A DNA stretch of 41,164 bases from Mesorhizobium sp. (GTDB lineage Bacteria; Pseudomonadota; Alphaproteobacteria; Rhizobiales; Rhizobiaceae). The notes beneath the pieces were generated by a model that ran no database searches, had not been told where the DNA came from, and was given only the letters and a program-made list of their open reading frames with translations. Position numbers and translations under genes: made by a program. The stretch is from positions 1 to 41,164 of the forward strand of contig SAQG01000047.1 in assembly GCA_004020315.1 (NCBI GenBank), given 5' to 3'. Of this stretch, positions 15,978-24,978 are shown in pieces (within the stretch, counting starts at the first letter, position 1; every line of letters starts with the position of its first letter).

Positions 15978-16409
15978 ATGGCCATCAATCTTTTCGTCGG
16001 CACGATCGTCATAAGCATGACGGTCCTGATTCACACCTTCGGTCTGATCGCCGTTACCCATGCGATGGGGCATCTGGTCGCACGGTTTCGCATGCACGGT
16101 CGCCGCAGCCGTATAGTCGCGATGATCAGTGTAGTGATGGGGCTGTTTGCCATCATAACCTCTGAGGTTTGGCTATGGGCAGGGCTCTACCGATTGCTCG
16201 ATATCTTTGCCGACTTCGAAACCGCACTGTATTTCTCGACCATTACATTTTCGACGGTCGGCTATGGCGATGTAGTACCCGCTCACGGGTGGCGCGTGCT
16301 GGCGGCGCTCGAGGGGGTGAACGGGTTTCTGCTCATTGGCTGGTCGACCGCCTATCTGATCGCCGCTGGCACCCGAATCGGCCCATTCAAGACCGGGGAG
16401 CATTTCTGA
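15978..16409 (+). CDS. Two-transmembrane potassium channel family protein
   Basis: A 143-residue membrane protein. N-terminal helices (about 3-28 and 42-63) are followed by the pore region with the selectivity filter STVGYGDVVP (about 92-101) and a last helix (about 107-128). This is the ion-channel 2 (KcsA-like) pore; no cytosolic regulatory domain follows, so gating control is not evident. It is convergent with hemN, 12 bases apart. No strong ribosome binding site precedes the ATG. Confidence 0.85.
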   Translation: MAINLFVGTIVISMTVLIHTFGLIAVTHAMGHLVARFRMHGRRSRIVAMISVVMGLFAIITSEVWLWAGLYRLLDIFADFETALYFSTITFSTVGYGDVVPAHGWRVLAALEGVNGFLLIGWSTAYLIAAGTRIGPFKTGEHF

Positions 16410-16421
16410 TCAGGCCGGTGC

Positions 16422-17786
16422 TCAGACTGCCACCGAATGCTTGGCTTTACCGGTTTCGAAATATTTGTCGAACCTGGCCGCTATACTGCGAACAAAGGGA
16501 CGATTTTCCACCGGCACTACGAAACTGTCGCCATTCAGTTCCAACAACCGAGCAGGATCACGAAGGGCGACGGAACTCGCCTGGAGCAGAAGCTTCTGGC
16601 CGATTTCGCCGAAGCGTTCGACCAGATCGATCGCCGAGAAGGCGAAATCGCACATCAGCCTCTCGATAATCCAGCCGCGCACGCGGTCATCTTCCGACAA
16701 CTCGATGCCGCGCACAGCAGCCAGACCTCCCTGCTCCACCATGCGTCCGTATTCGGCGGTCGCCGGCATGTTCTGTGCATAGCCCTGGCGGAACTGGCTG
16801 ATCGATGAAGGACCAAGCCCGATCAATGTCTCACAGCGATCCTCGGTATAGCCCTGGAAGTTCCGGTGCAAGGTTCCGGTCCGTGCCGCAACGGCCAGCG
16901 CATCACCGGATCTGGCGAAATGATCGAACCCCACGGCTTGATACCCAGCCTTCAGCATAAGGCCAGCAGCAATTTGCGATTGAGCGAAGCGTTCGACCGA
17001 ATTCGGCAGCCACGCTTCGTCGATCATCGTCTGGTGCTTCTTGAACCAGGGCACATGCGCATAGCCGAAAAGCGCCATCCTGTCCGGCTCCAGAGTCAGT
17101 GCCTGCGAAACCGTAGAGGAAACGCTCTCCCTCGTCTGGTGCGGCAGGCCGTAAAGCAGGTCGAGATTAACAGATTCGACGCCGCGCGAACGAACGCCCT
17201 CGACTACCGCTTTGGTCTGCAGAAAGCTCTGCTCGCGGTTGATCGCCTTCTGCACCTTAAGATCGAAGTCCTGGACGCCGAGGCTCGCCCGCGTCATGCC
17301 GATTTCGGCGAGTGCATCCAGGCGAGCATCGTCCATATCGTTGGGTTCGATTTCGACACTGATCTTGGCGCCGGGAAGAAACTCGAAACTGTTGCGCAGG
17401 ACAGTTCCCAGCGCCACCATATCCTCGGGTTTGAGCATCGTCGGCGAGCCACCGCCGAAATGGACGGCACCCACACGGCCCTTACCTCCGACAAGACTGG
17501 CGACGGTAGCTATTTCAGCGTGCAGTGAGCGCAGGTACGTGGTCACCGGTTCGTAATGGCGTGTCTGCTTGGTGTGGCACGCACAGAACCAACAAAGCTT
17601 GTCGCAGTAGGGGATGTGCAGGTAGAGCGAGATCTCGTCGCCATCATCGAGCCCCTGCAGCCAACCACGATAGACGGCAGCATCAACGCCTGAATGAAAA
17701 TGCGGCGCGGTCGGGTAACTGGTGTAGCGGGGGACATTCTCGCCAAGTCTGGCAGCCAATTCCGGTCGCATGTCGCCTTCCATCAT
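16422..17786 (-). CDS. hemN: Oxygen-independent coproporphyrinogen III oxidase
   Basis: A radical-SAM enzyme of about 454 residues that decarboxylates coproporphyrinogen III to protoporphyrinogen IX when oxygen is scarce, feeding haem to the cbb3 oxidase. The Fe-S motif CxxxCxxC is seen in HIPYCDKLCWFCACH, just after the family start PRYTSYPTAPHFH; HFGGGSPT and the C-terminal HemN domain follow. The start was put at 17786 (MMEGDMRPELAARLGENVPRYTS) because an FNR box lies at 17829-17842, inside any longer version. Divergent from fnrN. Confidence 0.94.
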   Translation of the reverse strand: MMEGDMRPELAARLGENVPRYTSYPTAPHFHSGVDAAVYRGWLQGLDDGDEISLYLHIPYCDKLCWFCACHTKQTRHYEPVTTYLRSLHAEIATVASLVGGKGRVGAVHFGGGSPTMLKPEDMVALGTVLRNSFEFLPGAKISVEIEPNDMDDARLDALAEIGMTRASLGVQDFDLKVQKAINREQSFLQTKAVVEGVRSRGVESVNLDLLYGLPHQTRESVSSTVSQALTLEPDRMALFGYAHVPWFKKHQTMIDEAWLPNSVERFAQSQIAAGLMLKAGYQAVGFDHFARSGDALAVAARTGTLHRNFQGYTEDRCETLIGLGPSSISQFRQGYAQNMPATAEYGRMVEQGGLAAVRGIELSEDDRVRGWIIERLMCDFAFSAIDLVERFGEIGQKLLLQASSVALRDPARLLELNGDSFVVPVENRPFVRSIAARFDKYFETGKAKHSVAV

Positions 17787-17828
17787 CCTTGCAAGGCTGA
17801 ATTCTGGCTCCAGATCCGCACCGTCGCC

Positions 17829-17842
17829 TTGATTTCGGTCAA
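17829..17842. promoter_or_regulatory. FNR/FixK-type box between hemN and fnrN
   Basis: TTGAT-TTCG-GTCAA, one change from the perfect palindrome. It is 43 bases before the chosen hemN start and 83 before fnrN, so it can serve hemN activation and fnrN autoregulation. Confidence 0.75.
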
Positions 17843-17924
17843 GGCCCTCTGCGGACAAACTGCCGCAAGGGATTTGCAGCCGCTGGTGTTATCTTGCCGG
17901 CACCTTTGATCCGTCGGGACGATT

Positions 17925-18656
17925 ATGATGACAGTGCGGGAGGACGTTCACAGTGCCGGCATTCCAGTACTTTGCCAGTCTTGCGAGGCACGGCATCGCG
18001 GAGTCTGTGGTGCGCTCGATCCCGACCAGTTGGTCGCACTCGCCAAGACCTCGTCAAAACACAGGGTTGAGCCCGGGATCGAACTGATCGGCGACGCCGA
18101 GACCGTCGACAGCTATTCGAATGTGCTTTCGGGTGTGGTCAAGCTGACAAAGAGCCTTTCCGACGGTCGCCAGCAGATCGTCGGCCTCCAGTTTGCGCCC
18201 GACTTTCTGGGACGGCCGTTCAAGGTGGAAAGCGCGATCAACGCGGAAGCCGCAACCGCCGTTTCCCTGTGTTCGTTTCCGAAGGCCGCCATCGAACGGA
18301 TGATGAAGGAATCGCCGGAACTCGAGCATCGCCTGCTCAAGCAGACGCTGAACGAGCTCGACGAAGCACGCGACTGGATGCTGACGCTGGGGCGCAAGAC
18401 CGCTTCGGAAAAGGTGGCAAGCTTCTTGCTGATGATCGCCAGGAATATCGATCCCACGGCCAAACCTACCGCAAGATCGGCGACCTTCGACCTGCCGCTG
18501 ACACGCGCCGACATCGCCGACTTTCTTGGGCTGACGATCGAGACGGTGAGCCGCCAGCTGACCAGGCTAAGAACGGACGGCGTGATCCGGATCGAGAACA
18601 ACCGGCATGTGACTATCGACAGCCTAAGCCGACTGGAGCGACGCTCCGGCGCTTAG
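17925..18656 (+). CDS. fnrN: Oxygen-sensing Crp/Fnr regulator with N-terminal cysteine cluster (FnrN/FnrL type)
   Basis: A 243-residue transcription factor. Cys17, Cys20 and Cys28 (LCQSCEARHRGVC) together with Cys116 form the set that binds an oxygen-labile [4Fe-4S] cluster, so the protein is active without oxygen. A cyclic-nucleotide-binding-like beta barrel and dimer helix follow. The helix-turn-helix reads RADIADFLGLTIETVSRQLTRLR, with the ETVSR recognition set of proteins that bind TTGAT-N4-ATCAA. It sits beside hemN and the fix genes, whose promoters carry such boxes. The stop overlaps the convergent hemerythrin gene. Confidence 0.92.
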   Translation: MMTVREDVHSAGIPVLCQSCEARHRGVCGALDPDQLVALAKTSSKHRVEPGIELIGDAETVDSYSNVLSGVVKLTKSLSDGRQQIVGLQFAPDFLGRPFKVESAINAEAATAVSLCSFPKAAIERMMKESPELEHRLLKQTLNELDEARDWMLTLGRKTASEKVASFLLMIARNIDPTAKPTARSATFDLPLTRADIADFLGLTIETVSRQLTRLRTDGVIRIENNRHVTIDSLSRLERRSGA

Positions 18657-19120
18657 ATTGCGCCTTGGTCGATGATCCCGATCGCCGGCAAGACATGCTC
18701 GCGTTCAAATGCGATGTGACGGCGCATGCTTTCGAAGAAGCCACGCAGCATGAAGCCGACCGCTTCGGCATTCTCGACTGTCTCGCCATGGCCGATCGCC
18801 AGCAGGATTTCAGTCACCTCCCCGGCAAAGCATTCGTCTTCGACGTGTTCGGCGCGCAATCGCCGGGTTGAGGCAAGGTTGGCATTGCTGCCGCCTGTAG
18901 CGGCCTCATAGGCGGGAAAGATGATCGTTTCTTCATATTGATGAATATTGCGCAACAACGGAACGATTGCGTTGGCTATGCCAAGGCACTTCAGGCGATC
19001 GACATTCGGCAAAGCGTCCGCGATTTTCTCCAGAGCATCACAGAGCTGCAGTTTTTCCCTGTGCGCGCGCTTCATCACTGCGCTTGGGATTGCCTCTCTG
19101 CCGGATCGGCCAGCTAGCAT
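18653..19120 (-). CDS. Hemerythrin HHE-domain protein
   Basis: About 155 residues of four-helix bundle with the histidine and glutamate ligands for a di-iron site: MKRAHREK, IHQYEETIIFPAYE, LRAEHVEDE and RRHIAFEREHVLPA. Proteins of this class bind oxygen or nitric oxide or repair iron centres damaged by nitric oxide. The frame stays open to 19342, but the FNR box at 19235-19248 would then be inside or touching the gene, so the ATG at 19120 is preferred; GTG at 19138 is another option. Divergent from fixN, sharing its FNR box. Confidence 0.85.
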   Translation of the reverse strand: MLAGRSGREAIPSAVMKRAHREKLQLCDALEKIADALPNVDRLKCLGIANAIVPLLRNIHQYEETIIFPAYEAATGGSNANLASTRRLRAEHVEDECFAGEVTEILLAIGHGETVENAEAVGFMLRGFFESMRRHIAFEREHVLPAIGIIDQGAI

Positions 19121-19234
19121 CGAATTCTCGCGGCGCACTTCGAACAGCGACGATCCCCGCCCTTTCTCTTCGTTCAATGGCCGCCTCCCACTCGTTCGCA
19201 AAACCAACGCTGCCCAATCCAAAACCATGCAGCT

Positions 19235-19248
19235 TTGATTTGGATCAA
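19235..19248. promoter_or_regulatory. FNR/FixK-type box between the hemerythrin gene and fixN
   Basis: TTGATTTGGATCAA is a perfect consensus palindrome. Its centre is 87 bases before the fixN start, right for a class II site at -41 with a leader of about 45 bases. It is also the only such box for the divergent hemerythrin gene. Confidence 0.88.
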
Positions 19249-19328
19249 GGCGGCGACGATGTAGCCGCGGAATTGGTCTTGCTGCGGATTGGCGTCCGCG
19301 CATCGGGATCAGCGGTCGGGGACATGTC

Positions 19329-20939
19329 ATGAAGTTCGGCACAGAAATCGTCGCTTTGGGCCTTTTCGCTTTTCTGGCGCTGGTGGCAGCCGGCTTCGGC
19401 GTGGACGAGCCGTTTCGTCAGCACATGTGGGTGCTGTTCTTCGTGCTGCTTGGCTTTGTCGTCGTCCTTCTGCGCAACACCAGCTTTGTGCCAGCAGCAT
19501 CGGTCGATCCTTCTGCCTACATGGACGGGCCAATCCGCTACGGCGCCATCGCCACCATGTTCTGGGGCGTGGTCGGCATGCTTGTGGGTGTGGTCATCGC
19601 GCTGCAGCTCGCCTACCCGGATCTCAACATCGAGCCCTGGTTCAACTTCGGCCGCCTGCGGCCATTGCACACATCCGGCGTCGTTTTTGCCTTCGGCGGC
19701 AACGCGCTGATCTGCACGTCCATGTATGTCGTGCAGCGCACCAGCCGCGCCCGGCTGTTCGGCGGCAATCTCGCCTGGTTCGTGTTCTGGGGTTATCAGC
19801 TTTTCATCGTCATGGCCGCGACCGGCTACCTGCTCGGCATCACCGAGAGCCGCGAATATGCCGAGCCCGAATGGTATGTGGACATATGGCTGACCATCGT
19901 CTGGGTCGCCTACCTCGTCCTGTTCCTCGGCACCATCCTGAAACGCAAGGAACCGCATATCTACGTCGCCAACTGGTTCTATCTGTCCTTCATCGTGACC
20001 ATCGCGATGCTGCACCTGATCAACAACCTATCGATGCCGGCGTCTCTCCTGGGTTCCAAGAGCTACTCCGCCTTCTCCGGCGTCCAGGACGCCTTGACGC
20101 AATGGTGGTACGGGCACAATGCCGTCGGCTTTTTCCTGACAGCCGGCTTTCTTGGCATGATGTATTATTTCGTGCCCAAGCAGGCGAACCGGCCAGTCTA
20201 TTCCTACCGGCTGTCTATCATCCACTTCTGGGCGATCATCTTTCTCTACATCTGGGCTGGGCCGCATCACCTGCACTACACCGCCCTGCCGGACTGGGCG
20301 CAAACGCTCGGCATGGTGTTTTCGATCATGCTTTGGATGCCCTCTTGGGGAGGCATGATCAACGGCCTGATGACGCTGTCCGGCGCTTGGGACAAGCTCC
20401 GCACCGACCCGATCATCCGCATGATGGTTATGGCCATCGCCTTCTACGGCATGTCGACCTTCGAAGGCCCGATGATGTCGATCAAAGCCGTCAATTCGCT
20501 GTCGCACTACACCGATTGGACCATCGGGCATGTCCATTCGGGCGCGCTCGGCTGGGTAGGCATGATCTCGTTCGGCGCGATCTACTACATGGTGCCGAAG
20601 CTGTGGAACCGTGAACGGCTCTATTCGCTGCGGCTCGTTACCTGGCACTTCTGGCTGGCGACCCTGGGGATCGTCGTCTACGCCGCGGTGATGTGGGTTT
20701 CCGGCATCATGCAGGGCCTGATGTGGCGCGAGTACGACGAGCAGGGCTTCCTGGTCTACTCGTTCGCCGAGACCGTGGCCGCCATGCATCCCTACTATGT
20801 CATGCGAGCAATGGGTGGCGCGATGTATCTCGCCGGTGCTGTCATCATGACCTGGAACATCACCATGACTATCCTCGGCTACCAAGGCGAGGAGGAGCCG
20901 ATGCCAGCCTCCATCCCCGCCCTTCAGCCCGCACAATAA
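19329..20939 (+). CDS. fixN: cbb3-type cytochrome c oxidase subunit I
   Basis: The 536-residue catalytic subunit of the high-affinity oxidase, with 12 or more membrane helices. The haem and copper histidines are in place: RPLHTSG (low-spin haem b), YGHNAVGF and WAGPHHLHY (CuB), and DWTIGHVHSGALGW (haems). It reduces oxygen at very low concentration and pumps protons. It heads fixNOQP and is preceded by a perfect FNR box at 19235-19248. Equivalent name ccoN. Confidence 0.97.
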   Translation: MKFGTEIVALGLFAFLALVAAGFGVDEPFRQHMWVLFFVLLGFVVVLLRNTSFVPAASVDPSAYMDGPIRYGAIATMFWGVVGMLVGVVIALQLAYPDLNIEPWFNFGRLRPLHTSGVVFAFGGNALICTSMYVVQRTSRARLFGGNLAWFVFWGYQLFIVMAATGYLLGITESREYAEPEWYVDIWLTIVWVAYLVLFLGTILKRKEPHIYVANWFYLSFIVTIAMLHLINNLSMPASLLGSKSYSAFSGVQDALTQWWYGHNAVGFFLTAGFLGMMYYFVPKQANRPVYSYRLSIIHFWAIIFLYIWAGPHHLHYTALPDWAQTLGMVFSIMLWMPSWGGMINGLMTLSGAWDKLRTDPIIRMMVMAIAFYGMSTFEGPMMSIKAVNSLSHYTDWTIGHVHSGALGWVGMISFGAIYYMVPKLWNRERLYSLRLVTWHFWLATLGIVVYAAVMWVSGIMQGLMWREYDEQGFLVYSFAETVAAMHPYYVMRAMGGAMYLAGAVIMTWNITMTILGYQGEEEPMPASIPALQPAQ

Positions 20940-20950
20940 GGAACCAGAAA

Positions 20951-21682
20951 ATGGGCTTGATGGACAAACATGCGATCATCGAGAAGAACGCCACGCTTCT
21001 TCTCGTTGGTTCCCTCCTGGTGGTGACGATCGGTGGTATCGTCGAAATCGCACCGCTCTTCTATCTCGACAACACGATCGAGAAGGTCGAAGGCATGCGG
21101 CCCTACTCGCCGCTCGAACTCGCCGGGCGCAACATCTATGTGCGTGAGGGCTGCTACCTCTGTCACAGCCAGATGATCAGGCCCTTCCGTGACGAGGTCG
21201 AGCGCTATGGTCACTACAGCCTGGCGGCAGAGTCGATGTACGATCACCCGTTCCAGTGGGGATCCAAGCGCACGGGGCCGGACCTCGCCAGGGTCGGAGA
21301 TCGCTACTCGAACGAGTGGCACGTTCAGCATCTTGTTGAGCCGCGTTCGGTGGTGCCGGAATCGATCATGCCGAGCTATGCCTTCCTCAAGAATACTCCA
21401 ATCGAAGTGAAGGACTTCTCGACGCACCTTATCGCCAACAGGCGCGTCGGTGTCCCCTACTCCGATGACATGATCGCTCACGCCGCAGGTGACCTGATTG
21501 CGCAGGCCAATACCAATGCCGACACATCCGATCTGGAAGGCCGCTATCCGAAGGCGAAGTTCGGCGACTTCGACGGCAATCCGCAACAGGTCACCGAGAT
21601 GGACGCCCTGGTGGCTTACCTGCAGATGCTCGGCACGCTGGTCGATTTCAAGACCTATGACGAAGCCGCCGGCTACCGCTGA
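20951..21682 (+). CDS. fixO: cbb3-type cytochrome c oxidase subunit II (mono-haem cytochrome c)
   Basis: A 243-residue protein anchored by one N-terminal helix (about 14-34). The haem c motif is CYLCH in REGCYLCHSQMIRP (about 66-79), and the axial methionine is likely in VVPESIMPSYAFL. It passes electrons from FixP to FixN. It starts 11 bases after the fixN stop. Equivalent name ccoO. Confidence 0.97.
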   Translation: MGLMDKHAIIEKNATLLLVGSLLVVTIGGIVEIAPLFYLDNTIEKVEGMRPYSPLELAGRNIYVREGCYLCHSQMIRPFRDEVERYGHYSLAAESMYDHPFQWGSKRTGPDLARVGDRYSNEWHVQHLVEPRSVVPESIMPSYAFLKNTPIEVKDFSTHLIANRRVGVPYSDDMIAHAAGDLIAQANTNADTSDLEGRYPKAKFGDFDGNPQQVTEMDALVAYLQMLGTLVDFKTYDEAAGYR

Positions 21683-21693
21683 GGAGAAAGACC

Positions 21694-21843
21694 ATGGATT
21701 ACAACTGGATGAGAGAGTTCGCCGACAGTTGGGCCCTGCTTGCCATGGCACTCTTCTTCGTCGGCGTAGTGGCCTTCGCATTCCGTCCCGGGAGTGGCAA
21801 GCAGGCCGATGAAGCCGCCCGCATTCCTCTGAAGGACGACTGA
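21694..21843 (+). CDS. fixQ: cbb3-type oxidase small subunit FixQ
   Basis: A 49-residue protein (MDYNWMREFADSWALL...) with one membrane helix (about 13-30) and a charged tail ending in PLKDD. FixQ/CcoQ steadies the oxidase complex and its contact with FixP. The ATG at 21694 has GAGGAGAAAG before it; the stop is two bases before the fixP ATG. Equivalent name ccoQ. Confidence 0.95.
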   Translation: MDYNWMREFADSWALLAMALFFVGVVAFAFRPGSGKQADEAARIPLKDD

Positions 21844-21845
21844 TC

Positions 21846-22709
21846 ATGAGCGATGAACATATCGACGAAGTGTCGGGCATCTCCACCACCGGCCACGAGT
21901 GGGATGGCATCAGGGAGCTCAACAACCCACTTCCGCGCTGGTGGGTCATAACGTTCTACATCACCATCGTCTGGGCAATCGGCTACACCATCGCCTATCC
22001 GGCATGGCCGATGCTGACCTCGGCGACCAAGGGCGTGCTCGGCTATTCGAGCCGCAACGATGTCAAGAAGGAACTTGCCGCGGCCGAACTCGCCAAGGCC
22101 AAGTATGCCGCAGCGATACAATCGAAAACCGCTTCGGAGATTGCCGGCGACGACGCGCTGCGCGAATTCGCTGTTGCCGCCGGCAGCGCTGCGTACAAGG
22201 TCAATTGCGTGCAGTGCCACGCTTCCGGTGCCCAGGGGTCCAAAGGCTTTCCCAACCTCAATGACGATGACTGGTTGTGGGGCGGCACGGCCGAGCAGAT
22301 TCAGCAAACGATCACGCACGGCATCCGCTTCGCATCCGTTCCGGATACACGCCTGTCGGAAATGCCGGCTTTTGGCGAGATCATCACCGGCGACCAGGTC
22401 GCACAGGTCAGCACCTATGTCGCCAGCCTGTCCGGCCCGGTTCAAGATGCAACACTGGTCGAGCCGGGCGCCAAGGTTTTCGCCGAAAATTGCGTGGCCT
22501 GCCATGGCGACACTGCAAAAGGCAACAAAGAGCTCGGCGCGCCCGATCTGACCGATGCGATCTGGCTCTACGGGTCGAACGAAACGGCAATCGCCGCGCA
22601 GATCCGCGCCCCCAAGCATGGCGTCATGCCAGCCTGGCTTGAGCGTCTCGGCGAGACCAAGGTCAAGGAGCTCGCGGTCTACATCCATTCGCTTGGTGGT
22701 GGGGAATAG
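21846..22709 (+). CDS. fixP: cbb3-type cytochrome c oxidase subunit III (di-haem cytochrome c)
   Basis: A 287-residue protein: a cytosolic start, one membrane helix (about 35-58), then two class I cytochrome c domains with CVQCH (about 120) and CVACH (about 217) and axial methionines in LSEMPAFGE and HGVMPAWLE. It is the electron entry point of the oxidase. Last gene of fixNOQP; a hairpin terminator follows. Equivalent name ccoP. Confidence 0.97.
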   Translation: MSDEHIDEVSGISTTGHEWDGIRELNNPLPRWWVITFYITIVWAIGYTIAYPAWPMLTSATKGVLGYSSRNDVKKELAAAELAKAKYAAAIQSKTASEIAGDDALREFAVAAGSAAYKVNCVQCHASGAQGSKGFPNLNDDDWLWGGTAEQIQQTITHGIRFASVPDTRLSEMPAFGEIITGDQVAQVSTYVASLSGPVQDATLVEPGAKVFAENCVACHGDTAKGNKELGAPDLTDAIWLYGSNETAIAAQIRAPKHGVMPAWLERLGETKVKELAVYIHSLGGGE

Positions 22710-22747
22710 AGGGGGGTCCTATTCCCGACCCTTCGCCAGCCAAGCGA

Positions 22748-22773
22748 CGAGGCCCGGCTTGCGCCGGGTCTCG
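22748..22773. terminator. Hairpin terminator after fixNOQP
   Basis: CGAGGCCCGGC pairs with GCCGGGTCTCG (11 pairs, one G-T) over a TTGC loop. It lies 38 bases after the fixP stop and just before the fixG promoter box, so it separates two transcripts. No long T run. Confidence 0.6.
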
Positions 22774-22794
22774 ACTGCATTCCGGCGTTCGCGA

Positions 22795-22808
22795 TTGACT
22801 TGCATCAA
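22795..22808. promoter_or_regulatory. FNR/FixK-type box before fixG
   Basis: TTGAC-TTGC-ATCAA, one change from consensus, centred 123 bases before the fixG start. It gives fixGHIS its own oxygen-controlled promoter. Confidence 0.78.
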
Positions 22809-22924
22809 CGCGCAGCAGACCACCCTGCGGCAAGGCTTGTTCAACGCGGCATTTCGCGCACCGGCCGAAGAACGAAGTCCGACTGCGCACGCCGAAATCA
22901 TAAGCTGCGCGACTGGAGTTTCTC

Positions 22925-24484
22925 GTGCTGGATAATACGCAGATAGAACGGCTCGAAGCCGAGGCGGTCAACTCCGCCACGGTCCGCCAGCCGCTGTATG
23001 CACCGCGCAAGAAGATCTTTCCCAAGCGCGCCTCGGGCAGCTTTCGCCGCTTCAAGTGGCTGGTGATGGCGATCACGCTGGGCATTTACTACCTGACGCC
23101 CTGGCTGCGCTGGGATCGAGGTCCGTTTGCTCCCGATCAGGCCGTGCTGATCGATCTTGCCAACCGCCGCTTCTATTTCTTCTTCATCGAGATTTGGCCG
23201 CAGGAATTCTTCTATGTCGCCGGCCTTCTCGTCATGGCCGGCATCGGCCTTTTCCTGATCACATCCACAGTTGGCAGAGCCTGGTGCGGCTATACCTGTC
23301 CGCAGACCGTATGGGTCGATCTGTTTCTGGTTGTGGAGCGCGCGATCGAGGGAGATCGCAATGCCCGCATGAAGCTCGACGCCGGTCCGTGGACCGCGCG
23401 CAAGCTTGTGCTGCGTGTATCGAAACACGCGATCTGGCTGGCCATAGCGGCAGCGACCGGCGGCGCCTGGATCTTCTATTTCGCCGACGCGCCAACGCTG
23501 ATTGGCGAGGTCTTTACCGGCACCGCTGCACCCGTCGCCTACATCACCATTGGCGTGCTGACGGCGACCACCTACACATTCGGCGGGCTGATGCGCGAGC
23601 AGGTCTGCACCTACATGTGCCCTTGGCCGCGCATCCAGGCGGCCATGCTCGACGAAAATTCGCTCACCGTGACCTATAATGACTGGCGCGGCGAACCTCG
23701 GTCGCGGCACGCCAAGAAGGTCCAGGCCGCGGGGCAGCCGGTCGGCGACTGCGTCGATTGCAATGCCTGTGTCGCCGTCTGCCCGATGGGGATCGACATT
23801 CGCGACGGCCAGCAGCTCGAATGCATCACTTGCGCGCTGTGTATCGATGCCTGCGATAGCGTTATGGACAAGCTCGGCAAGGAGCGCGGGCTGATCTCCT
23901 ATGCGACCCTGTCCGATTACAACGCCAATATGGCGGTGGCGACTGCAGGCGGCTCTTGCTCGGCAAACCCGTCGCTCGTCAGGACCGACGGCGGCGCATT
24001 CTCCGAAAAATTAGCCCATTTCCATATCCGCAAGATCTTCCGGCCGCGCACCTTCATCTACATGGGCGCGTGGTCGGCGGTCGGCATTGCGCTGCTCTAT
24101 TCGCTGCTGACGCGCGACCGGCTCGAGGTCAACGTTCTGCACGACCGCAACCCGCAATTCGTCACGCTGTCCGACGGTTCAATCCGCAACGGCTACACCG
24201 TAAAGCTGCTCAACATGATCCCCGAGCCAAGGACGATCGTTGTTACGATGCAGGGCCTGCGGGGAGCCGAAATGAGCGTCGTTGGTATCGACCTTCCGGC
24301 AGACCGGTCCTTCGCCGTCGCGGTCGAACCCGACCGCCTGAAGATGCTGAAGGTTTTTGTGCGCCAACCGGCGGACCGGGTCGGAGGCGCAACGCAAACG
24401 TTCAAATTCCGCGTCGAGGACAAGGCGAGTTTCGAAACCGACGAATACACCGCCACCTTCAACGCCCCGGAGATCGCCAGATGA
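22925..24484 (+). CDS. fixG: cbb3 oxidase maturation protein FixG/CcoG (membrane ferredoxin)
   Basis: A 519-residue membrane protein with about five helices. Two ferredoxin-type clusters are encoded by CVDCNACVAVCPMG and CITCALCIDACD (about 280-320). A C-terminal immunoglobulin-like FixG_C domain (about 400-515) follows. The protein is thought to reduce copper(II) so that copper can be loaded into FixN. Start is GTG at 22925. The stop overlaps the fixH ATG by four bases. Confidence 0.95.
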   Translation: MLDNTQIERLEAEAVNSATVRQPLYAPRKKIFPKRASGSFRRFKWLVMAITLGIYYLTPWLRWDRGPFAPDQAVLIDLANRRFYFFFIEIWPQEFFYVAGLLVMAGIGLFLITSTVGRAWCGYTCPQTVWVDLFLVVERAIEGDRNARMKLDAGPWTARKLVLRVSKHAIWLAIAAATGGAWIFYFADAPTLIGEVFTGTAAPVAYITIGVLTATTYTFGGLMREQVCTYMCPWPRIQAAMLDENSLTVTYNDWRGEPRSRHAKKVQAAGQPVGDCVDCNACVAVCPMGIDIRDGQQLECITCALCIDACDSVMDKLGKERGLISYATLSDYNANMAVATAGGSCSANPSLVRTDGGAFSEKLAHFHIRKIFRPRTFIYMGAWSAVGIALLYSLLTRDRLEVNVLHDRNPQFVTLSDGSIRNGYTVKLLNMIPEPRTIVVTMQGLRGAEMSVVGIDLPADRSFAVAVEPDRLKMLKVFVRQPADRVGGATQTFKFRVEDKASFETDEYTATFNAPEIAR

Positions 24485-24978
24485 GCGCCAATACGCAAAA
24501 AACCCGCGAATTCACCGGCAGGCACATGCTGGCCACCATTCTCGCCTTTTTTGGTGTGGTCATCGCAGTCAATCTGACCATGGCGACATTCGCCAGCACA
24601 AGCTGGACCGGTCTTGTCGTCGAAAACACCTATGTGGCCAGCCAGCAATTCAACCGAAAGGCCGAGGAAGGGCGTGCGCAGGCGGCACTCGGCTGGACCG
24701 GCAAATTGACGATCTCTTGGGGCGAAGTCCGCTACAGTCTCAGCGATGCCGCCGGCAAGCCGGTTCCCTTGCGTAGCGTCAAGGTGCTGTTTCGTCATCC
24801 TGCCTACGAGGGCGCGGACAAAGCCGTCACTCTCGCCGTTGCCTCGGGCCAGGAATTTGCCGCGCGGCACACACCAAGGGATGGCGTCTGGATCGTCGAA
24901 GTCGACACGGATGCCGGTCTGGCAGAATCTTATCGCGACGTTCGCCGGATCATGATTTCTCACGGAGCACTGCAATGA
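24481..24978 (+). CDS. fixH: cbb3 oxidase maturation protein FixH
   Basis: A 165-residue protein with an N-terminal membrane helix (about 14-36, MLATILAFFGVVIAVNLTMATF) and a periplasmic beta-sandwich domain containing NTYVASQQFN, the usual FixH marker. It helps assemble the oxidase with FixI. ATGA overlaps link it to fixG before and fixI after. Confidence 0.94.
   Translation: MSANTQKTREFTGRHMLATILAFFGVVIAVNLTMATFASTSWTGLVVENTYVASQQFNRKAEEGRAQAALGWTGKLTISWGEVRYSLSDAAGKPVPLRSVKVLFRHPAYEGADKAVTLAVASGQEFAARHTPRDGVWIVEVDTDAGLAESYRDVRRIMISHGALQ

Noticed and set aside
18955..18970. TTGCGCAA palindrome inside the hemerythrin gene as a regulatory site
   Set aside because: It has no 4-base spacer and lies within coding sequence.
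19121..19342. Longer N-terminus of the hemerythrin protein
   Set aside because: It would run through the FNR box and is rich in arginine and proline, unlike the domain; no good ribosome binding site.
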